Counted from the first letter of the stretch, positions 15,106 through 24,716 are shown. The stretch is DNA of 35,761 nt from Bacillota bacterium (GCA_023398335.1 JAEWSJ010000016.1:1-35761); one strand, 5' to 3'. The notes: generated by a model not told the origin, from the letters alone. Translations and numbers: made by a program.

Positions 15106-16113
15106 ATGGAAATAGATTACAAAAAAATACACAATGAATTTAAAATCATTATTGGGGAAATTAGAAAAGCAGAAAGAATTGTCATTTTTAGACATGAGAA
15201 TCCAGATTTTGACGCCTTTGGTTCTCAAATGGGACTATATACATGGATAAGTGATAATTTTAAAGATAAAGAAGTATATTTTGTTGGGGATAGTCACAAG
15301 ACGTTTGTCCCTGCCCTTTATCCACAACCAATGGATATAAATAAATGTTTATTGGATAAACCTTACTTAGCAATAGTATGTGATACTGGAAATTTAAAGC
15401 GTGTCGCTTGTGCTGCTGATGCACAAAATTTTGCAAATGCAACAAGTGTAATTAAATTTGATCATCATCCTAACGTTGAACCATTTGGTAAAATTAATTG
15501 TGTTTATGATGAATTAGGATCTTGCTCTGAATTAATAGCGTTGTTTATTTTCTCTATGAAAAAGAGAAAAGAAATTCTTTCCGCTGTATGTGCATCTTAT
15601 TTATATAGTGGTATAGTTGGCGATACAGGCAGATTTATGTATTCTGGTACTTCTTCTGCAACATTGCGTATTGCAGGTGATTTAATTGATTGTGGTGCAA
15701 ATATCGAGTCTTGCTATAGCAAGATGTATCGTACTACATTGGAACAATTAGAATTACAAAAATGGGTACTTAATAATTATAAAGTTACTGAAAAAGGTAC
15801 TTGTTATTATGTGTTATCTAATTCTGATTTAGAAAAATTAAAAATAACTGCGGATGAAGGTAAGCTTTACATCAATACTTTTAGAAATGTAAGTGGAGTT
15901 AATTGCGTTGTTGCTGTAACTCAAGATGATGTAAAAGGTAACTGGCGAGTCTCCTTAAGAGGAACAACTAAGAAAGTTAATGAAGTTGCAAGTAAATATA
16001 GAGGCGGTGGTCACGATTTTGCCGCAGGTGCAAGACTTGAATCTCTTGATGAGTTAGATGGTTTAATAAAATCGTTAGATGAGGTGAATATAGAAGATGT
16101 TATCAGTAAGTAA
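15106..16113 (+). CDS. nrnA: DHH/DHHA1 phosphoesterase, NrnA-like
   Basis: This 335-residue protein matches NrnA-type DHH phosphoesterases, which degrade nanoRNAs or pApA and dephosphorylate pAp. Metal-binding motifs are visible in order: RHENPDFDAFGS (H30, D34, D36), CDTGN (D93), FDHHPNV (DHH at 119-121) and GDTGRFMY. The C-terminal DHHA1 substrate motif is GGGH at 300-303 followed by FAAGA. Length and order are as in Bacillus NrnA. GAGG at 15097-15100 supports the start. The gene overlaps the downstream ABC-F gene by 17 bases, so the two are likely co-translated. NrnA versus GdpP-like activity cannot be decided fully, but there are no PAS or membrane domains, which excludes GdpP. Confidence 0.88.
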   Translation: MEIDYKKIHNEFKIIIGEIRKAERIVIFRHENPDFDAFGSQMGLYTWISDNFKDKEVYFVGDSHKTFVPALYPQPMDINKCLLDKPYLAIVCDTGNLKRVACAADAQNFANATSVIKFDHHPNVEPFGKINCVYDELGSCSELIALFIFSMKKRKEILSAVCASYLYSGIVGDTGRFMYSGTSSATLRIAGDLIDCGANIESCYSKMYRTTLEQLELQKWVLNNYKVTEKGTCYYVLSNSDLEKLKITADEGKLYINTFRNVSGVNCVVAVTQDDVKGNWRVSLRGTTKKVNEVASKYRGGGHDFAAGARLESLDELDGLIKSLDEVNIEDVISK

Positions 16114-17674
16114 TTTAAAGATGCAGTTTGGTGGAAGGGTTTTATTTAAGAACGTTTCCATCTCATTTTCAAAAGGTGAATGTTATGGAATTATCGGAGC
16201 TAATGGCGCTGGTAAATCAACATTACTAAGAATTATTTCTGGTGATTTAGAACCTACTGAAGGCTGTGTTGCTTATGATAAAACTGAAAGAATGTCAGTA
16301 TTAAAGCAAGATCATAATGCTTTTGATGATGTTGAAGTTTTACGTACGGTCCTTTTAGGACATAAACGTCTCGTTAAAATAATGGATGAAAAAGATGCTT
16401 TATATGCTAAACCTGATTTTAATGAAAAAGATGGCATTAGAGCAGGTGTTCTTGAAACTGAATTTGCTGAATTAAATGGTTGGAATGCTGAAACCGATGC
16501 TGAAAACTTATTGAATTCGTTAGGTGTTCCACTTGAATATGAACATTTAAAAATGGGTGAATTAGACTCTAAGTTAAAAGTTAAAGTTCTTCTTGCTCAA
16601 GCTCTATTTGGCAATCCAGATATTTTAGTCTTAGATGAACCAACAAATAACCTTGATGTTAAGGCTTGTCACTGGCTTGAAGATTATTTAGCTGATTTTG
16701 AAAACACGTTGCTTATCGTTTCTCACGATCGTTATTTTTTAAATAAAGTTTGTACTAAAATTTTAGATGTTGATTATAACGAAATTAAAGTATATGTCGG
16801 TAATTATGATTTCTGGTATGAATCAAGTCAATTATTACAAAAGCAATTAAAAGATAATAATTCTAAAAAAGAAGATAGAATTAAAGAATTGCAAGAATTT
16901 ATTGCTCGTTTCTCGGCAAATGCATCAAAATCTAAACAAGCTACTTCTCGTAAGAAGCTTCTTGAAAAAATACAACTTGATGAAATTAAGCCATCGTCAC
17001 GCCGTTACCCATTTATCGATTTCACCTCTGAGTGGTCTTTAGGTAATGATATATTAAAAGTTGATGGTGTATCAAAAGGCGGATATTTTAAGAATTTGTC
17101 ATTTAATTTGCTAAAGACTGATAAAGTAGCATTTATCGCAGACAACTCATTAGCAATTACTGAATTATTTAACTGCTTATCTGGAAAAGAAAAATTTGAT
17201 GAAGGAACATACAAATTTGGTATTACAATTCATCCAAATTATATTCAATCGTCTTTAACTGAGTTTGATAAGATTACTGATTCTTTAGTTGATTATTTAC
17301 GTACATATTCGAAAGATAAAAACGATAGTTTTATCAGAGGATATTTAGGGCGTATGTTATTTACTGGGGACGAAGCTTTAAAACCTGTTAATGTTTTATC
17401 CGGTGGTGAGAAAGTTCGCTTAAGATTATCTCGTATTATGTTCCAACCAGGAAATTTAATTATGTTAGATGATCCGACAAACCATTTGGACCTAGAAGCA
17501 ATTGAATCTTTAAATAGAGGATTACAAAAAACCAAAAGTGTCGTTTTATTCTCCTCGCATGATAGACAATTATTAAATTCTATTGCAAACCGTGTGATAT
17601 ATATTAAAGATAACGGACAAGTTATTGATAAATATATGTCGTATGATGAATTCATGGAATATATAGAAAAGTAA
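16097..17674 (+). CDS. ykpA: ABC-F ATPase, YkpA/YbiT type
   Basis: This 525-residue soluble protein has two ABC ATPase domains and no membrane helices, as in ABC-F translation factors. NBD1 has Walker A GANGAGKST (34-42) and LVLDEPTNNLD, but its signature motif is degenerate (LDSKL in place of LSGGQ). NBD2 has an intact LSGGEK and MLDDPTNHLD, but its Walker A is lost (FIADNSLAITELF). Only one composite ATP site would be complete. From memory of the Bacillus YkpA sequence, this asymmetry and the linker (QEFIARFSANASKSKQATSRKKLLEK) are family-typical. ABC-F proteins act at the ribosomal E site, but the role of this subgroup is unclear. The start within the end of nrnA is supported by GAGGTGA at 16081-16087. 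Confidence 0.9.
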   Translation: MLSVSNLKMQFGGRVLFKNVSISFSKGECYGIIGANGAGKSTLLRIISGDLEPTEGCVAYDKTERMSVLKQDHNAFDDVEVLRTVLLGHKRLVKIMDEKDALYAKPDFNEKDGIRAGVLETEFAELNGWNAETDAENLLNSLGVPLEYEHLKMGELDSKLKVKVLLAQALFGNPDILVLDEPTNNLDVKACHWLEDYLADFENTLLIVSHDRYFLNKVCTKILDVDYNEIKVYVGNYDFWYESSQLLQKQLKDNNSKKEDRIKELQEFIARFSANASKSKQATSRKKLLEKIQLDEIKPSSRRYPFIDFTSEWSLGNDILKVDGVSKGGYFKNLSFNLLKTDKVAFIADNSLAITELFNCLSGKEKFDEGTYKFGITIHPNYIQSSLTEFDKITDSLVDYLRTYSKDKNDSFIRGYLGRMLFTGDEALKPVNVLSGGEKVRLRLSRIMFQPGNLIMLDDPTNHLDLEAIESLNRGLQKTKSVVLFSSHDRQLLNSIANRVIYIKDNGQVIDKYMSYDEFMEYIEK

Positions 17675-17675
17675 A

Positions 17676-17714
17676 AAAAATTGAGAAGGTGTAATGTGTA
17701 CCTTCTCAATTTTT
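17676..17714. terminator. Bidirectional terminator between convergent genes
   Basis: A run of As, TTGAGAAGGT and ACCTTCTCAA with a T run form a perfect stem of 15 base pairs (17676-17690 with 17700-17714). It has A/T tracts on both sides and sits between the ABC-F and lipoprotein stop codons, so it can serve both strands. Confidence 0.9.
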
Positions 17715-17716
17715 TA

Positions 17717-18733
17717 TTACATATTTTCTAGTAAATTGGAAATTAGCCTAAGTTCAACTTTAGTAGCTAATTCTTTAAGTTCATCTATTGTATTTGCTTC
17801 GAGACTTCTTACTTCTTCTGAGTGAGCAGAAGGATAATAATATTTGTTATTGCCATTAAGTTCTGCTTCACCTTCGTTAGAATATACTTCAAATTTAGTC
17901 GCTTGATTATTCTCGTATCTTACAATTGAAGGTACTTTACCATTTTTAAATGATGAAAAGCCATAATTAGTTGAGAAGTTTACCCAAAGTGAATAGTAAT
18001 CATCATTATGTGAAAGTGAAGAAAAATAATTCTCACGATAATAATTTGTTTTGAAGATATACTTATTATAGTCTTTATTAAGTTCTTCATTAGTATACAT
18101 AAAATCATTAATTATAGAAGTGCAATCTGAACATAAATCCCAAGTATAGAAAACATTAGCTTTACTATTGTTTCTTATAAAAGCATCCAAGTTTTTAGTT
18201 GATAAATAATCATAAATATAATAGGTAATTTTATTTTCAAGTGAATCAGAGAATTCAGATTTTCTGAAATCGTTTAAAACGTAGATATTTGTTGTGATAT
18301 TGCAATAATCAGATATAAGTTTTTTAGTATCCTTGTATGATGTAAACCCATTCTGCTTATATTTTAACTCTCCACTTTTATAGAAAAAAATTGAAGGAGT
18401 TCCACCGATTGATGGAAAGCTTGTAGAGGTGTTTTGAATCTTTGAATAAGAGGTATAATCGATGCCATAAATTATGGTGTGATATTCATTAACGTAATTG
18501 ACAATGTATTCCTCAAAAATTTTGCAAGCCGAACAGCCAATGGCATAAACAAAGACCATCAAGTCTTCTTTACGATCTATTCTTTGAACAAATTCATCCG
18601 AGGAAAGATAGACAAAAGAATCAATCATATCAGATTTAAGTAATTGAATTTTTGAAGTGTTATTACATCCGGTTAGTAATAGGGATGGAAGAATAGATAT
18701 TGCAGCAAATTTTATTAATAATGTTCTTTTCAT
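17717..18733 (-). CDS. Lipoprotein with two thioredoxin-like CxxC modules
   Basis: This 338-residue protein begins with a lipoprotein signal peptide (positive MKR, hydrophobic stretch, LLTGC with Cys23), so it should be anchored outside the membrane. A first thioredoxin-like module has FVYAIGCSACKIFEEY (CxxC at 67-70) and a cis-Pro-like GTPSIFFYKSGEL (Pro113). A second has NVFYTWDLCSDCTSI (CxxC at 201-204) and KVPSIVRYENN (Pro268). The duplication is my inference from motif order and spacing. Membrane-attached thiol-disulfide exchange is the likely role, with reductase or oxidase direction unknown. No Shine-Dalgarno site is visible before the ATG. A promoter very close to the start suggests a leaderless message. 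Confidence 0.8.
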   Translation of the reverse strand: MKRTLLIKFAAISILPSLLLTGCNNTSKIQLLKSDMIDSFVYLSSDEFVQRIDRKEDLMVFVYAIGCSACKIFEEYIVNYVNEYHTIIYGIDYTSYSKIQNTSTSFPSIGGTPSIFFYKSGELKYKQNGFTSYKDTKKLISDYCNITTNIYVLNDFRKSEFSDSLENKITYYIYDYLSTKNLDAFIRNNSKANVFYTWDLCSDCTSIINDFMYTNEELNKDYNKYIFKTNYYRENYFSSLSHNDDYYSLWVNFSTNYGFSSFKNGKVPSIVRYENNQATKFEVYSNEGEAELNGNNKYYYPSAHSEEVRSLEANTIDELKELATKVELRLISNLLENM

Positions 18734-18742
18734 AATATATAT

Positions 18743-18771
18743 TTTATAAGAATAAATAATAAAAGCAACAA
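18743..18771 (-). promoter_or_regulatory. Possible promoter placed for a leaderless transcript
   Basis: On the minus strand, TTGTTG (18766-18771) and TATAAA (18743-18748) are 17 bases apart. The -10 box ends only nine bases before the lipoprotein ATG, so transcription would start about at the start codon. The -35 box overlaps the T tract of the ackA terminator, which weakens the call. Confidence 0.35.
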
Positions 18772-18803
18772 AAAAGTACCATTAAACGCTTTAATGATAC
18801 TTT
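18767..18803 (-). terminator. Terminator of ackA
   Basis: On the minus strand a 14-base-pair stem (18790-18803 with 18773-18786, one G-T wobble, loop GCG) runs into a T tract. It lies 15 bases after the ackA stop. Confidence 0.85.
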
Positions 18804-18818
18804 TGTAGACAATAATAA

Positions 18819-20021
18819 TTAAAGTTTGAGAAGTCTAACGGTGTCTCTAGCAATCATTAATTCTTCATCGGTTGGAATAATTATAATTGGGCAGGAACTA
18901 TTAGCTTTAGAAATAATGCCTTCTTTACCTAAACAGATTTCATCGTTTAGTTTTTCGTCTAATTCAAGTTTTAAGGCTTCTTTGCAATCATCAATAATAA
19001 GTTTTCTATAATATGGAGCGTTTTCTCCAATACCTGCTGAAAATACAATTGCATCAACATGTCCTAATTTAACATAATAGGAGCCGATAAAACTTGCAAT
19101 TCTATTAGCGAACATTTTGGCAGCAATAATACATCTCTTATCGCCTTTTGCAACGCCAGCTTCAATATCTCTAGTATCATTAGATACACCAGAAACACCA
19201 AGTAAACCAGATTGCTTATTGAATTCTTGATAGATTTCTTCAGCGGATTTACCAGTACAGGTTACTAAGTAATTGAATACGGATGGATCCATGTCTCCTG
19301 TACGTGTTCCCATCATAACGCCACCAAGTGGAGTAAGACCCATTGTTGTAGCTAAACATTTCCCATCTCTAATGGCAGAGATAGATGAACCTGAACCAAT
19401 GTGACATGTAATAATACGAGAATCTTTTTTGCCATTTAAGTATTTGTTTATTGCAATTTCACTTAGATATTTATGTGATGTTCCGTGAGCACCATATCTT
19501 CTAATATCATATTTTTCACTATATTCATATTTAATAGGGAATAAATATTCTTCTTCTGGCATTGTTTGGTGGAAGGCGGTATCGAATACAGCTACTTCAC
19601 CAACATTAGGTAAAGCTTTCTTAAATGCTCTAAATCCAATAAGATGTGGTCCGTTATGTAGTGGAGCTAATGGAATTAATGATTCAATTTTATCTTCAGT
19701 GTCTTTATTAAATATTGCGGAATCGGCAAAGTATTTACCACCTTGAACGATTCTGTGACCAACGCCTTTTAATTCTTCTAAGGAAGAAAGGATATGGTGT
19801 TCAATTAATCCGTTTAGGACTAAGTCGACTGCAATACCATGATCTTTTACTGGTAAGACGTCGGTTTTCTTAAAGCCATCTGGCTTCTTAATTGTAAAAA
19901 TGCCATCATCATGACCAATTCTTTCAACAATACCGGAAGCGATGACTTCTTCTTCAGGCATATTGAATAACTTAAACTTTAAACTTGAGCTTCCTGCGTT
20001 AACGCTCATAATTTTGTACAT
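18819..20021 (-). CDS. ackA: Acetate kinase
   Basis: This 400-residue cytosolic kinase converts acetyl phosphate and ADP to acetate and ATP, the energy-yielding last step of acetate fermentation. The first acetokinase signature is SVNAGSSSLKFKLF (residues 6-19). Other family segments are FDTAFHQTMP, RRYGAHGTSHKYLS, ITCHIGSGSSISAI and FSAGIGENAP. Length is normal and no key segment is missing. The start is supported on the minus strand by AAAAGGAG about ten bases upstream. It is monocistronic, with its own promoter and terminator. No phosphotransacetylase gene is next to it. It fits with the hydrogenase genes as part of an acetate and H2 fermentation. Confidence 0.97.
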   Translation of the reverse strand: MYKIMSVNAGSSSLKFKLFNMPEEEVIASGIVERIGHDDGIFTIKKPDGFKKTDVLPVKDHGIAVDLVLNGLIEHHILSSLEELKGVGHRIVQGGKYFADSAIFNKDTEDKIESLIPLAPLHNGPHLIGFRAFKKALPNVGEVAVFDTAFHQTMPEEEYLFPIKYEYSEKYDIRRYGAHGTSHKYLSEIAINKYLNGKKDSRIITCHIGSGSSISAIRDGKCLATTMGLTPLGGVMMGTRTGDMDPSVFNYLVTCTGKSAEEIYQEFNKQSGLLGVSGVSNDTRDIEAGVAKGDKRCIIAAKMFANRIASFIGSYYVKLGHVDAIVFSAGIGENAPYYRKLIIDDCKEALKLELDEKLNDEICLGKEGIISKANSSCPIIIIPTDEELMIARDTVRLLKL

Positions 20022-20048
20022 AGATATATTTCTCCTTTTGTCTTTTAT

Positions 20049-20077
20049 ATTCTACTATTGTTAGAGATGCATTTCAA
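20049..20077 (-). promoter_or_regulatory. Promoter of ackA
   Basis: On the minus strand, TTGAAA (20072-20077) is followed by exactly 17 bases and TAGAAT (20049-20054), 27 bases before the ackA start. Confidence 0.65.
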
Positions 20078-20202
20078 TTTAGAAAAATGCTTTTTATTCA
20101 CAAAAAACAAAATATACGGAAATAATAAAATAGTCATCCATAATAAAATAATAAAAACGCTACAAAAACATATTATTTCTTTTATTAATTTTTTTAATTT
20201 GC

Positions 20203-20240
20203 TAATATAAACGTGTAGTTAATGCGAATTTATTAAGGAG
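20203..20240 (+). promoter_or_regulatory. glgB leader: possible -10 box and ribosome binding site
   Basis: TAATAT (20203-20208) or the overlapping TATAAA (20206-20211) is a candidate -10 box with no convincing -35 box. AAGGAG (20235-20240) lies ten bases before the glgB ATG. The rest of the ackA-glgB gap is AT-rich with no other structure that I can support. Confidence 0.4.
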
Positions 20241-20250
20241 TATCATTGTT

Positions 20251-22161
20251 ATGGACAATTATAAATGGTTTGATGATTTCTTATATGGTAAGCAAACTGA
20301 CTCTTACAAATATTTTGGAGCTCACTTTATTGGCAAAGACACGGTTAAATTTACAGTTTATGCTCCAATGGCAAAACAAATTAATGTTTTAGGTTCATTC
20401 AATTCGTGGAGTTGCTACGGCAGCGAAATGAAAAAAGTAGATTATCGAGGCTTGTTTGAACTAGTAGTAAATAATGTTAAGCAATATGATGATTACAAAT
20501 ATCATGTTTTAGGTTGTGATGACGTTTGGAGAGATAAAGCTGATCCGTTTGCTTTTTTCTCGGATTTAAGACCTTCAAATAACTCACGTGTTTTTAGTAT
20601 TGATGGATTTAATTTTGAAGACGATAAATTTATTAAAGAGAGAACAAGAAACTTCGATGCTCCGATGAGTATATATGAGATTCATCTTGGTAGTTGGTTA
20701 GGAATGCAAGACGGAAGATATCTTTCTTACGAAGAGATTGCCCCAAAACTAATTAAGTACGTTCAAGACAACGGATTTACTCACGTTGAAATAATGCCAA
20801 TTACTCAATATCCTTTTGACGGCTCATGGGGGTATCAAGTCACTGGATATTATTCAGTTGATTCTCGCTATGGCAACCCACTTCAACTTATGTCTTTTGT
20901 CAATCAATTACATAAAGCTGGAATAGGAGTTATTCTTGACTTTGTTCCGGTTCATTTCGCGGTAGATGATTACGCGCTAAACAGATTTGACGGCTCTTGT
21001 GTTTACGAGTATGCTGGCGAACATGAATTCTCACAATGGGGAACTAAAAACTTCGATTTAGGAAAAGATCTTGTGCGTAGTTTCCTTATCTCTTCAATGT
21101 GTTATTTCATCGACAATTTCCACTTTGATGGAATAAGAATAGATGCTGTTTCTAACATTATTTATTTTGATGGTAATTCTAATAATGGTATTAATCAAGG
21201 CGGTGTTGATTTCATCAAAAGAGCAACATATGCCGTCCATGATAAGTATAAAACAGTCATGATGATTGCTGAAGATTCTTCTTCTTATGGAATGGTAACA
21301 AAAGGCTTTTCAACGGATGGACTTGGGTTTGATTATAAGTGGGACTTAGGATGGATGAATGATACTTTGAAGTATTATGCTAAAGATCCAATTTATAAAC
21401 CATTTCATCATAACCAACTAACGTTCTCAATGGCATATTTTTATTCGGAAAACTTCCTCTTACCACTTTCTCACGATGAAGTTGTCCATGGTAAGGGAAC
21501 AATAATTAATAAAATGTTTGGAGATTATGAAACAAAGTTTGCTTTGGTCAGAAATCTTTATGCATATCAATTTGCTCACCCAGGAAAAAAACTTAATTTC
21601 ATGGGTAATGAATTAGCTTCTTTCGATGAATGGAATGAAAAAAGATCGTTAACATGGAAGTTAAAAGAATTTCCAAAACACGACTCGATATCAAGGTTGT
21701 TCAGGGATTTAAATCTTATTTATCGCAACCATAAGGCAATGTATATGGAAGAGTACAATCCGTTAAATTTTAGATGGATCATGGTTGATAATAATTCGCA
21801 ATCGATGTTCATCTTTAAAAGGTCGTATAAGGATGAGACATTAATATTCATATTTAACATGACACCTAATTACTATAGACAATATGATATTGGAGTTCCT
21901 TATGATGGTAAATATGAAGAAATCTTTAATTCTGAAAAAGGTGTATATTCTGGATGTGATCAGTATAACGGCTTGCCTTTACAGTCTCGAGATGTAAGAC
22001 TTCATAATCAACCTTGTTCGATTACTTTGCAAGTTGCTTCTTATAGCGCAATATTCTTACGTTATATTCAAGGAAGTGCAAAAGATGGAAAGGTTAAGGA
22101 AGAAGCTGTTGTCGCAGACATTTGCTCAAAGAAGAAGACGTCAAATAAGAAATCAAAATAG
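20251..22161 (+). CDS. glgB: 1,4-alpha-glucan (glycogen) branching enzyme
   Basis: This 636-residue GH13 enzyme makes alpha-1,6 branches in glycogen. A CBM48 N-terminal domain (about 22-110, VKFTVYAPMAKQINVLGSFNSW) precedes the TIM barrel. Catalytic residues visible are nucleophile D298 (GIRIDAVSN), acid/base E341 (IAEDSS, usually AEES/T) and D409 (LSHDEVVHGKG). FMGNELASFDEWNE is the end-of-barrel hallmark of branching enzymes. A lysine-rich tail (EEAVVADICSKKKTSNKKSK) extends beyond the beta domain. It stops with TAG, 20 bases before glgP, with no terminator between, so the two form an operon. No glgC or glgA is nearby, so the ADP-glucose branch, if present, is elsewhere. Confidence 0.95.
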   Translation: MDNYKWFDDFLYGKQTDSYKYFGAHFIGKDTVKFTVYAPMAKQINVLGSFNSWSCYGSEMKKVDYRGLFELVVNNVKQYDDYKYHVLGCDDVWRDKADPFAFFSDLRPSNNSRVFSIDGFNFEDDKFIKERTRNFDAPMSIYEIHLGSWLGMQDGRYLSYEEIAPKLIKYVQDNGFTHVEIMPITQYPFDGSWGYQVTGYYSVDSRYGNPLQLMSFVNQLHKAGIGVILDFVPVHFAVDDYALNRFDGSCVYEYAGEHEFSQWGTKNFDLGKDLVRSFLISSMCYFIDNFHFDGIRIDAVSNIIYFDGNSNNGINQGGVDFIKRATYAVHDKYKTVMMIAEDSSSYGMVTKGFSTDGLGFDYKWDLGWMNDTLKYYAKDPIYKPFHHNQLTFSMAYFYSENFLLPLSHDEVVHGKGTIINKMFGDYETKFALVRNLYAYQFAHPGKKLNFMGNELASFDEWNEKRSLTWKLKEFPKHDSISRLFRDLNLIYRNHKAMYMEEYNPLNFRWIMVDNNSQSMFIFKRSYKDETLIFIFNMTPNYYRQYDIGVPYDGKYEEIFNSEKGVYSGCDQYNGLPLQSRDVRLHNQPCSITLQVASYSAIFLRYIQGSAKDGKVKEEAVVADICSKKKTSNKKSK

Positions 22162-22181
22162 ATATAGAAAGGAATATTTAT

Positions 22182-24584
22182 ATGTTTGATAATAAAGAGG
22201 ATTTTAAACGCGAGTTTCAAATGCGTTTAATTGAAAAATATGGTAGAGATCCAAAGGATTGTGATATTACTGAATGCTACGATATTTTAGGAACAATGGT
22301 TCGTGATTATGCTAATGTTGATAGCAAAGAGTGCAAAGAATTAGTTAAGAAAAATGGAACGAAACAATTAATCTATTTTTCCATGGAATTCTTGATTGGT
22401 CGTTTACTTACAAATAACATGATTAATCTTGGTATTTTTAATGTTGTAAAAGATGGCCTTGGTGATTTAGGTATCGATTTACAAAAAATTGAAGATCAAG
22501 AAGCTGATGCTGGCGAAGGTAATGGTGGCTTAGGTCGTTTAGCTGCTTGCTTCATGGATTCTATTTCATCCCTAGGTCTTGTTGGTCATGGTAACTGTAT
22601 TCGTTACGATTATGGTTTCTTCAAACAAAAGATTAAAGATGGTAAACAAGAAGAATTACCTGATCAATGGTTAATCAATGGTAATGTTTGGGAAATACGT
22701 AAACCTAAACACGCTGTTACTGTAAAATTCTATGGCAATGCGGAAACATATCAAGATGAAAATGGAAAGATAAGAAGAAAAACTGTTAATGCTTTAAATG
22801 TTCTTGCCATTCCATGTGATGTATCAATCATTGGTTATGATAATAAAGTAACAAATACATTAAGATTATGGACTGCTGAACCAGCAAATGAAGATATTCC
22901 ACAAGGTTCTTCTTTCGTTGAATATTTGAATTTTATTCGTAATATTACTCATGGCTTATATCCGGATGATACAACCGAAAATGGTAAAATGCTTAGATTA
23001 AGACAGCAATATTTCTTAGTCTCTGCCGGATTACAATCGACATTGCGTGCACATTATCGCACATATAAAACATTTGATAATTTACCGGAACATTTTGTGT
23101 TCCAACTTAATGATACACACCCAATTCTTGCTATTCCTGAACTTATGCGTTTATTGATGGATGAACATGAATATGGTTGGGATGAAGCTTTTGATATTTG
23201 TTCGAAGTGCTTTGCCTTTACTAATCACACAGTTATGGCTGAAGCATTGGAAAAGTGGCCATGTAATTACATCGCAAATCTCTTCCCAAGAGTTTATATG
23301 ATTATTGAGGAAATCAATCGTCGTGTACTCATATCTATGCGTGAAAAGAAATTGCCAGAATCCGTAATTGATAACTGCGTTATCATCAAAGATGGAATGG
23401 TTAGAATGTGTCAACTTGCTATTCATGTTGCTTTCTCAGTTAATGGTGTTGCTCGTTTACACACAGATATCTTAAAAGCAGTTACTTTTAAAGATTTATA
23501 TTCAATTTATCCAAACAAATTTAATAATAAGACAAATGGTGTTACTCATAGACGTTGGTTCTTGGCTGCAAATAAAGAATTATCTTCTTACGTTACATCT
23601 TTGATTGGTAATAGTTGGATAATGAATCCTGATGATTTAGAGAATTTACTTAAATTTAAAGATGATGCTAAGGTCTTATCAAGATTTAATGATATTAAAC
23701 AAGCTAATAAAAAAGCATTGATTGAATTAATTAAGAAAGAAAATAATATTGATGTTGATCCAAATTCAATATTCGATGTTCAAATCAAACGTTTACATGC
23801 TTATAAGCGTCAATTGATGAATGTTTTTAGAATTATTTATCTTTATAGCAAGATGAAGAACGATAAAACATTTAGAATTTATCCTCATACATATATTTTC
23901 GGAGCAAAAGCTGCTCCATCATATGTATACGCTAAGAAGATTATTGAACTTATATTAGCTGTTGCTGACAAAGTTAATAACGATCCAGAAATTAGCAAGT
24001 ATATGAAAGTTGTATTTATTGAGAATTACGGCGTATCAAAGGCTGAAGTAATTATTCCTGCTTCTGATATATCTGAACAGATTTCAACCGCAGGCAAAGA
24101 AGCTTCAGGAACTTCTAACATGAAGTTTATGATTAATGGCGCTGTAACATTAGGAACATTAGATGGTGCTAATGTTGAAATTTCGCAGCTTGTTGGTAAA
24201 GATAATGCGGTTATCTTTGGATTACATGCCGATGAGATTGAAAAAATTAAGTATGACAATGCTTATAATCCATGGGATATCTATAATTCAAATAAAATGA
24301 TAAGAGGAGTAATGGATTCTTTAATCAATGGTGAGTTTGATGCGGATAAAGAAAAATTCAGAATGATTTTCGATGAAATTATGTATCGAAACGATGAATA
24401 TTTCATTTTGAAAGATTTCCAAGCTTATCTTGATGCTAGTGCAGAAATTGATACTTTGTACAAAGATAGACAAAAATGGGGAAGAATGTGTTTAGTAAAT
24501 ACTGCTAAAGCCGGTTATTTCTCATCTGATCGTACGATTAAAGAGTACAACAAAGACATTTGGCATTTACAAAAAATCAAATAA
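22182..24584 (+). CDS. glgP: Glycogen/alpha-glucan phosphorylase
   Basis: This 800-residue GT35 enzyme cleaves alpha-1,4-glucans with phosphate to release glucose 1-phosphate, using pyridoxal phosphate. The PLP lysine is K648 in SGTSNMKFMINGAVTLGTLD. Other family segments are GEGNGGLGRLAACFMDS, FQLNDTHPILAIPELMR, TNHTVMAEALEKWP, QIKRLHAYKRQLMN and ISTAGKEASGTSN. The length is normal for bacterial enzymes. The usual NG(I/V)TPRRW is NGVTHRRW, a His for Pro change near the active site. AAAGGA lies upstream of the ATG. Paired with glgB, it lets the cell degrade as well as branch glycogen. A terminator follows directly. Confidence 0.96.
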   Translation: MFDNKEDFKREFQMRLIEKYGRDPKDCDITECYDILGTMVRDYANVDSKECKELVKKNGTKQLIYFSMEFLIGRLLTNNMINLGIFNVVKDGLGDLGIDLQKIEDQEADAGEGNGGLGRLAACFMDSISSLGLVGHGNCIRYDYGFFKQKIKDGKQEELPDQWLINGNVWEIRKPKHAVTVKFYGNAETYQDENGKIRRKTVNALNVLAIPCDVSIIGYDNKVTNTLRLWTAEPANEDIPQGSSFVEYLNFIRNITHGLYPDDTTENGKMLRLRQQYFLVSAGLQSTLRAHYRTYKTFDNLPEHFVFQLNDTHPILAIPELMRLLMDEHEYGWDEAFDICSKCFAFTNHTVMAEALEKWPCNYIANLFPRVYMIIEEINRRVLISMREKKLPESVIDNCVIIKDGMVRMCQLAIHVAFSVNGVARLHTDILKAVTFKDLYSIYPNKFNNKTNGVTHRRWFLAANKELSSYVTSLIGNSWIMNPDDLENLLKFKDDAKVLSRFNDIKQANKKALIELIKKENNIDVDPNSIFDVQIKRLHAYKRQLMNVFRIIYLYSKMKNDKTFRIYPHTYIFGAKAAPSYVYAKKIIELILAVADKVNNDPEISKYMKVVFIENYGVSKAEVIIPASDISEQISTAGKEASGTSNMKFMINGAVTLGTLDGANVEISQLVGKDNAVIFGLHADEIEKIKYDNAYNPWDIYNSNKMIRGVMDSLINGEFDADKEKFRMIFDEIMYRNDEYFILKDFQAYLDASAEIDTLYKDRQKWGRMCLVNTAKAGYFSSDRTIKEYNKDIWHLQKIK

Positions 24585-24591
24585 ATCTTTT

Positions 24592-24628
24592 AAGCGAACA
24601 AAGTAAAAATCTTTGTTCGCTTTTGTTC
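24592..24628 (+). terminator. Terminator of glgB-glgP
   Basis: AAGCGAACAAAG (24592-24603) pairs perfectly with CTTTGTTCGCTT (24611-24622) across a seven-base loop and leads into a T-rich tail. Confidence 0.9.
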
Positions 24629-24716
24629 TAGTATCAATTTGGTCTGATATGTTTGATATAAACAACAAATTATTGAATTTTAGTTATCAAAACCCTTTAT
24701 TTTTTTAACAAATCAT

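Noticed and set aside
16558..17200. Degenerate ABC signature in domain 1 and lost Walker A in domain 2 of the ABC-F protein as signs of decay
   Set aside because: The same asymmetry is what I recall for the intact Bacillus YkpA family, so it is a family trait, not damage.
24640..24716. Possible small gene or RNA in the glgP-tig gap
   Set aside because: No open frame with a ribosome binding site and no stable fold is visible apart from the glgP terminator and the tig promoter repeats.
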